Origin: Kiritimatiellia bacterium
Lineage (GTDB): Bacteria; Verrucomicrobiota; Kiritimatiellia; UBA8416
Reading direction: 5' to 3'
NCBI GenBank assembly: GCA_007126175.1
Contig: SLBU01000074.1
Coordinates: forward strand, 1 to 13,382
DNA length: 13,382 bases
The notes beneath the pieces were generated by a model. It made no database searches, was not told the origin of the DNA, and saw only the letters and a program-made list of their open reading frames with translations. Within the stretch, counting starts at the first letter, position 1, and every line of letters begins with the position of its first letter. Shown piece after piece: positions 1-4,835 of the stretch. The position numbers and the translations under genes are program-made.

Positions 1-20
1 CATTACTGCATATGCTCCTT
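1..20 (-). other. Possible translation start of a divergent gene leaving the left edge
   Basis: Read on the minus strand, an AAGGAG Shine-Dalgarno-like motif (complement of 15-20) is followed 11 bases later by an ATG at 3-1, which is the last base triplet before the edge. A closer ATG at 11-9 is followed at once by CAG and TAA, so it cannot start a gene. If the edge ATG is real, a minus-strand gene starts here and 21-231 is a shared divergent promoter region. Only one codon is visible, so nothing can be said about the product. Confidence 0.3.
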
Positions 21-139
21 ACTTGATGCTGCTACCATGGATCTGCACACCCAGAGTGTCTCACGATTACCAATGATGCCGCAATAACTTAATGAACGCG
101 GGCCCAAGCGCCCCACACGCCCCCCGGCACGCTTTGGGC

Positions 140-167
140 TTGGTTTCCTACATGTACATGTTATGTT
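140..167 (+). promoter_or_regulatory. Weak candidate sigma-70-type promoter for the trehalose operon
   Basis: TTGGTT (140-145) and TATGTT (162-167) are separated by 16 bases. They match the TTGACA and TATAAT consensus at 3/6 and 4/6 positions, so the call is weak. It is kept because it lies in the A/T-richer part of the region and because the 12-base palindrome at 150-161 falls between the two boxes, a usual operator position. A start near 174 would leave the left arm of the 163-242 inverted repeat out of the transcript, so the two ideas cannot both be fully right. Confidence 0.2.
150..161. repeat. 12-base perfect palindrome, candidate operator
   Basis: ACATGTACATGT at 150-161 equals its own reverse complement. 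It sits about 70 bases upstream of the GTG start of the GH65 gene and overlaps the spacer of the weak promoter candidate. Such sites often bind dimeric repressors, but no regulator gene is visible in the window and the motif matches no operator I can name. Confidence 0.35.
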
Positions 168-242
168 GTCCACAAATACTGTAAACACAATCGCCCCGAT
201 CAAACTAGGGCACATAAGGAGGCATGCTGTCGTGGACAACAT
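163..242 (+). repeat. 11-base inverted repeat spanning the GH65 start codon
   Basis: ATGTTGTCCAC (163-173) is the exact reverse complement of GTGGACAACAT (232-242). The right arm begins exactly at the GTG start codon of the GH65 gene. In an mRNA starting upstream of 163, pairing would close a 58-base loop, bury the start codon and first codons, and leave the AAGGAGG site (216-222) in the loop. This may be a translational control structure. The pairing is seen in the sequence; the function is inferred. Confidence 0.4.
216..222 (+). promoter_or_regulatory. Strong Shine-Dalgarno site that fixes a GTG start
   Basis: AAGGAGG at 216-222 lies 9 bases before the GTG at 232. An in-frame ATG at 163 would add 23 residues, but nothing like a Shine-Dalgarno site precedes it. 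An ATG at 224 is in a different frame and too close to the site. The GTG at 232 is therefore preferred. Confidence 0.75.
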
Positions 243-2652
243 CAATCCGCTTTGGACGCTAACGTACGATGCGTACGACCCGGAAAATGAAAAACACCAG
301 GAAGCCCTGCTGACGGTCGGCAACGGCTACATGGGATGCCGCGGTTCGTCCGAGGAAGCGCACAGCGCGGCGCATCACTATCCCGGCACCTACATCGCCG
401 GCATCTACAACCGCCTGGTCTCCCGCGTGGGTGACCGGGATGTCGAAAATGAAGACTTCGTCAACATCCCGAACTGGACCTACATCACGTTCCGTCCGGA
501 AGGGGGTACATGGTTCAACCTCGATGAAGCCGAAATTCTCTCTTTCCAACGCACGCTCGATATGCACCGCGGCGTACTGCACCGTGACATACGCATCAAA
601 CAGCCCGATGGTAAAATCAGCCGCATCGAATCCACCCGTCTTGCCAGCATGGCGCAGCGCCATCTCGGTGCCATTCGCTATTGCATCACCCCCGAAAACT
701 ACGATGGCCCCCTCACGATTCGCAGTGGCCTCGATGGCGAGATCCGCAATGAAGGCGTCGACCGCTATAACGACCTCAACCAGGAACACCTCGCACGACA
801 TGCAGAAAAACTCGATTCGCGCGGGATCGTCTTGTCCGTGAAAACCACCCAATCCGACATTACCATCGTCGAACGTGCCGTGCATCGCGTATGTGCCGGC
901 CAGAAAGAACTGACCCACCCCAGTAAAGTCGTGGCCAAGGATCGCAAAATCATGGCCGACTTCACGGTCGAAGCCACCTCCGGTGAAACCATTATCCTGG
1001 AAAAACGGGTGGCCCTCCAGACTTCGCGCGACACCGATGTTTCCGATCCGCGCATTGCCGCCATCCGCAGCATGAGTGATGGCGGAGACTGGGAACAACT
1101 CCTTGCCGAACATATTGCCGCCTGGGCTGAAATCTGGGAAAAACTGGATATACAAATCGAAGGTGATGACGATGCACTGCGCATCAACCGCCTGCATGCC
1201 TACCACCTGCTCTGCACGGCATCCCCCTTCAATGCAGATATCGATGCCGGAATCCCCGCGCGCGGCCTGCATGGGGAAGCCTATCGCGGACACATCTTCT
1301 GGGACGAAATCTTCGTGTTCCCCATCTTTAACCTCCATTTTCCCGAAATTGCCAAGGCATTACTCCTGTATCGCTACCGGCGCCTGGAGGCGGCCCGCGC
1401 CGCCGCACGCAAACAAGGCTATCGCGGGGCCATGTTCCCCTGGCAAAGCGGCAGCGATGGACGCGAGGAAACCCAGACGCTCCACCTGAACCCAGTCTCG
1501 GGTGAATGGGGCGACGACTACTCCTGCCTGCAACGCCACGTATCCCTCGCCATCGCCTACAATACCTGGCAATACGTCCACATCACAGGCGACACCTCCT
1601 TCCTCGAACAGTACGGGGCCGAAATAATCCTCTCGATTGCCCTGTTCTGGTCCCATCGCTGCAAACTCAACCCCAAAAACCAACGCTACAGCATCGAGGG
1701 CGTAATGGGACCCAACGAGTTTCACGAGAAAATGCCCGGGGCCGATAAAGGCGGTTTGAAAGACAACGCCTACACCAACATCATGACCGCTTGGCTGCTG
1801 GAACGTGCCTGCGAGGTGATCCAGGCCTTGCCACAAGATAGTGCCGAGACACTCCTTTCCCAGCTAGGCATCGACGAAAACGAACAAGTCCGCTGGCTCG
1901 ACATCACCAAACGCATGTTCGTCGGCGTCAAAAACGGCCTCATCGACCAATACGATGGATTCCTCGACCTGCAGGAACTTGACTGGGAGCACTACCGCAA
2001 AAAATATGGTGACATCGGGCGCATGGACCGCATCCTCAAGGCCGAAGGCAAAGACCCCGATGACTACCAGTTGAGCAAGCAGGGCGACCTCATGATGCTC
2101 TTCTTTGTGCTGCCCTTTAACACCGTGCAGCAGATCCTCGAAAACCTGGATATTGCCTTCACGCTCGAGGATTTGCAGCGCAACTACCAATATTACGAAA
2201 AGCGAACCACCCATGGCTCCACCCTCAGTCTGGGGGTACATGCGCATATTGCTTGTCTGCTTGGCGATACGGAAACAGCCATGCGTTGGTACCACACCGC
2301 CCTCCATGCCGACCTCGGCGATATACAGGGTGGCACCACCAAGGAAGGCATCCATGTGGCACTGATGGCATCCACCATCACCCTGATCCTCTTTGCTTTT
2401 GCGGGGGTAGATGTCTCGGGCGATATCCTGCAGATCCGCCCCGCCCTGCCTCCAGCCTGGCTCACCACCACCTTCGAACTCACCTTCCGCGGCGTGCGCT
2501 ACGCCTTGTCCATCGGACAGCAGCAAATCCGTATGCGTACCCACGGCACCAAAGCCGTAACGGTTATGCTCGGCGAGCAGGCTGTCTTGCTGCCGCCCGG
2601 CGAAGAAGTCGTGCTCGATACCCCAGCACAAAAAAAGGAGAATGCCCTATGA
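232..2652 (+). CDS. Glycoside hydrolase family 65 protein (trehalose/maltose/kojibiose phosphorylase or trehalase type)
   Basis: This 806-residue cytoplasmic enzyme (no signal peptide) acts on alpha-linked glucose disaccharides. The length and order fit GH65: an N-terminal beta-sandwich, an (alpha/alpha)6 barrel and a C-terminal beta domain ending in RTHGTKAVTVML. The general acid is Glu496 in GPNEFH. His661 begins HGSTLS, where phosphorylases carry the phosphate-binding H-x-S-S-L-S. The HIFWDEIF and PWQSGSDGREETQ blocks recall the actinobacterial GH65 branch, which includes phosphate-requiring trehalases such as the GH65 part of Mycobacterium Rv2006, rather than classical maltose phosphorylases. 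Phosphorolysis versus hydrolysis therefore stays open. The start is the GTG at 232, after AAGGAGG. The stop overlaps the next gene's ATG (ATGA at 2649-2652), which implies co-translation with the trehalose-phosphate enzymes. The likely substrate is trehalose or a relative made by the operon, with trehalose 6-phosphate as an alternative. Family is certain; substrate is inferred from neighbours. Confidence 0.92.
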   Translation: MDNINPLWTLTYDAYDPENEKHQEALLTVGNGYMGCRGSSEEAHSAAHHYPGTYIAGIYNRLVSRVGDRDVENEDFVNIPNWTYITFRPEGGTWFNLDEAEILSFQRTLDMHRGVLHRDIRIKQPDGKISRIESTRLASMAQRHLGAIRYCITPENYDGPLTIRSGLDGEIRNEGVDRYNDLNQEHLARHAEKLDSRGIVLSVKTTQSDITIVERAVHRVCAGQKELTHPSKVVAKDRKIMADFTVEATSGETIILEKRVALQTSRDTDVSDPRIAAIRSMSDGGDWEQLLAEHIAAWAEIWEKLDIQIEGDDDALRINRLHAYHLLCTASPFNADIDAGIPARGLHGEAYRGHIFWDEIFVFPIFNLHFPEIAKALLLYRYRRLEAARAAARKQGYRGAMFPWQSGSDGREETQTLHLNPVSGEWGDDYSCLQRHVSLAIAYNTWQYVHITGDTSFLEQYGAEIILSIALFWSHRCKLNPKNQRYSIEGVMGPNEFHEKMPGADKGGLKDNAYTNIMTAWLLERACEVIQALPQDSAETLLSQLGIDENEQVRWLDITKRMFVGVKNGLIDQYDGFLDLQELDWEHYRKKYGDIGRMDRILKAEGKDPDDYQLSKQGDLMMLFFVLPFNTVQQILENLDIAFTLEDLQRNYQYYEKRTTHGSTLSLGVHAHIACLLGDTETAMRWYHTALHADLGDIQGGTTKEGIHVALMASTITLILFAFAGVDVSGDILQIRPALPPAWLTTTFELTFRGVRYALSIGQQQIRMRTHGTKAVTVMLGEQAVLLPPGEEVVLDTPAQKKENAL

Positions 2653-4835
2653 ACCATAGTGGTGCCCATCTCTTCAATATTTCCTGCCAGTTGCCTGCGG
2701 CCGACGCGGTCGGCAGAATGAAATTGACCTCTACCGAACTGGCCGATGTACTCACCGGCGCTGGCGACAAGGCCTATCATGTGCAACGCATCGGATGGAC
2801 CGGAGAGCCCGCCCCCGAACATGAACAACGCGAGCAGCTTGCACGCGAACTCAAAGCTGCCCGTCAGCAGATCCCCGTCTTTCTCGACGAAACCGAAATC
2901 CGCGAATATCATGATGGCTTCTGCCACACGAGCTTGTGGCCCATCTTGCACTATCTCTCCGGCCATGCCGACTACCAGCAGCAATGGTTCAATACCTATC
3001 GTGCCGTGAACGAACGCTTTGCCGATATCGTCGCCGAACGCTACCGCCCCGGCGACCTGATCTGGGTACATGATTACCACCTCATGCTCGTACCCCAACT
3101 CCTGCGCGAACGACTCCCCGACGCGCGCATCGGCTTCTTCCTCCATACGCCCTTTCCCTCCTACGAGCTCTTCCGCTGCCACCCCAACCGTACCGAACTG
3201 CTCAGCGGCATGCTCGGGGCCGACCTGATTGGCTTCCAGACCTTTGGCTACCTCCGCCACTTCCGCAGCACGGTATTGCGCCTGCTCGGCATCGAATCCG
3301 GACTCGATCAAATCGTGCGCGACGATGCCACCACCTCCATTGGTGTCTATCCCGTCGGCGTTAAAATCGACATGGTCTCCAAAGCACGAGCCTCCGATGA
3401 CTACCAGAAATGCCTCGACGAGTACCGCAAAACATTCGCAGGCAAACGCGTCGTCCTGAGCGTCGACCGCCTCGATCAATCCCAAGGCATCCAGAAAAAA
3501 CTGCGGGCCATCGAGAAATATCTAGCCGGACACCCCTCCGACCGCGACCGCGTGATGTTCATCCTGCTGGTCTCCTCCACCGGCGGGCACTCCCGCGATA
3601 CCCGCCAACTCGTCCACGATATCGAGCATGCCGTCGGGCGCATCAATGGCCACTATTCGCGGGTCGACAACATCCCCGTCCATTACCTCAACCGCTCCGT
3701 ACCCTTCATTGAATTGTGTGCCCTCTACAACCTGGCCGACGTGGCCCTCGTAACCCCACTCATGGATGGCATGAACGTCATCGCCAAGGAATACATCGCC
3801 ACCAAACAGGATGCCAAACGCGGCGTCCTCATTCTCAGTGAATTTGCCGGCGTTTCCGAGGAACTCTTCAATGCCATCCGCGTCAACCCCTATAATACCG
3901 ATGAAGTCAGCAACGCCATTGATCGTGCCATCAGGATGCCCGAGGACGAACAACGCAAACGCCTCGACTCCATGCTCGAACGCATCGTCGGATACGATGC
4001 CGCCTATTGGGCCTCCTCGTTCGTGCGCGAACTCGAAACCGCCGGCGCAACCATCGACGAAAAAACCCGCGCGCTCGATGGTGCCATCATTGCCCGTTTC
4101 CGCGAACCGGGTACCCGCAAAGCCCTCTTTCTCGACTACGACGGCTCCCTGCGCGAATTTGTCGATAGCCCCGAAGATGCCGTCCCCTCCGAGGAACTTC
4201 TCAACATCTTCAAGCATTTCGACCAACGCGACGACTTGGATATCTACATCGTCAGTGGCCGCGATCAGAACTTCCTCGAAAAGCACTTCGGCGCATTCCG
4301 TGTCACCCTTGTCGCCGAACATGGCTTTTTCTATAAGCGCCCTGGTCAAGACTGGGATACCATGGTCGGCGACATCGACCTCGGATGGAAAGATACCATT
4401 GCCCGCATCTTTCAGTTCTATTCCATGTCCACCCCCAGCACCAAGGTCGAGGAAAAACACTCCGCGCTCGTATGGCACTATCGCCAAGCCGATCCCGAAT
4501 TCGGCGCCTGGAAGGCGGCCAGCCTGATCGGCGAACTCAACGAATCCATCTCCAACCTGCCGGTTGCCATCCACCAAGGACAAAAAATTGTCGAAGTCAG
4601 TAGCCAGCATGTCAGCAAGGGCATGGCCGTCACACGATTCATGAACGAAAATAAATACGACCTCATGCTCTGCGCCGGCGACGACCGCACCGATGAAACC
4701 ATGCTCTACTTCGACGATGAAAACGTGATCACCGTCAAAATCGGCGATAAGGACACCGATGCCGCCTACCGCGTCTCCTCCCCGCAATCTTTCCGGCGCT
4801 TTCTCACCGCCATCAACCAGAAGGAGCAACCATGA
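2649..4835 (+). CDS. Trehalose-phosphate synthase/phosphatase fusion with degenerate synthase domain and intact phosphatase domain
   Basis: This 728-residue protein has a GT20 (OtsA) domain at about 1-470 and a HAD trehalose-phosphatase (OtsB) domain at about 488-725. The phosphatase has all expected motifs: DYDGS with nucleophile Asp496 and acid Asp498, SGR 536-538, EHG 557-559, Lys603 in VEEKHS, SKG 656-658 and GDDRTDE 677-683. It should hydrolyse trehalose 6-phosphate. The GT domain keeps Trp50 (GWTG), Asp142, His166, Arg274, Asp373 and Glu381. Compared by eye with E. coli OtsA it lacks Arg9 (Gln14), the Gly-Gly loop, Tyr76 (His88), Lys267 (Gln279), Arg300 (Gly312) and the Arg of LRDGMN (Met372). 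Loss of UDP-glucose synthase activity, or a changed substrate, is likely. The start is ATG 2649, with AAGGAG at 2635-2640. It overlaps the GH65 stop, and its own stop overlaps the next ATG (4832-4835). Confidence 0.9.
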   Translation: MNHSGAHLFNISCQLPAADAVGRMKLTSTELADVLTGAGDKAYHVQRIGWTGEPAPEHEQREQLARELKAARQQIPVFLDETEIREYHDGFCHTSLWPILHYLSGHADYQQQWFNTYRAVNERFADIVAERYRPGDLIWVHDYHLMLVPQLLRERLPDARIGFFLHTPFPSYELFRCHPNRTELLSGMLGADLIGFQTFGYLRHFRSTVLRLLGIESGLDQIVRDDATTSIGVYPVGVKIDMVSKARASDDYQKCLDEYRKTFAGKRVVLSVDRLDQSQGIQKKLRAIEKYLAGHPSDRDRVMFILLVSSTGGHSRDTRQLVHDIEHAVGRINGHYSRVDNIPVHYLNRSVPFIELCALYNLADVALVTPLMDGMNVIAKEYIATKQDAKRGVLILSEFAGVSEELFNAIRVNPYNTDEVSNAIDRAIRMPEDEQRKRLDSMLERIVGYDAAYWASSFVRELETAGATIDEKTRALDGAIIARFREPGTRKALFLDYDGSLREFVDSPEDAVPSEELLNIFKHFDQRDDLDIYIVSGRDQNFLEKHFGAFRVTLVAEHGFFYKRPGQDWDTMVGDIDLGWKDTIARIFQFYSMSTPSTKVEEKHSALVWHYRQADPEFGAWKAASLIGELNESISNLPVAIHQGQKIVEVSSQHVSKGMAVTRFMNENKYDLMLCAGDDRTDETMLYFDDENVITVKIGDKDTDAAYRVSSPQSFRRFLTAINQKEQP

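Larger units (their letters stand above)
21..231. other. Intergenic, probably divergent promoter region
   Basis: No credible gene lies here; short open frames have no ribosome binding site and no recognisable protein. The stretch holds a bulged inverted repeat (102-110 with 130-139), a perfect 12-base palindrome (150-161), the left arm of an 11-base inverted repeat (163-173) and the Shine-Dalgarno site of the GH65 gene (216-222). Base composition is mixed: 111-130 is very C-rich, while 145-195 is relatively A/T-rich, as expected around a promoter. Confidence 0.6.

Noticed and set aside
102..139. Bulged inverted repeat (GCCCAAGCG with CGCTTTGGGC) as a terminator
   Set aside because: It has one bulge, a 19-base loop and no T-run after it on either strand; it may be incidental in GC-rich sequence.
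163..231. In-frame N-terminal extension of the GH65 gene from ATG 163
   Set aside because: No Shine-Dalgarno site precedes it, the added 23 residues do not resemble a GH65 N-terminus, and a strong AAGGAGG is well spaced for the GTG at 232.
2253..2648. Upstream extension of the first synthase/phosphatase frame inside the GH65 gene
   Set aside because: The extra 132 residues are basic, low-complexity out-of-frame translation of GH65; ATG 2649 has its own AAGGAG site and begins the GT20-like sequence.
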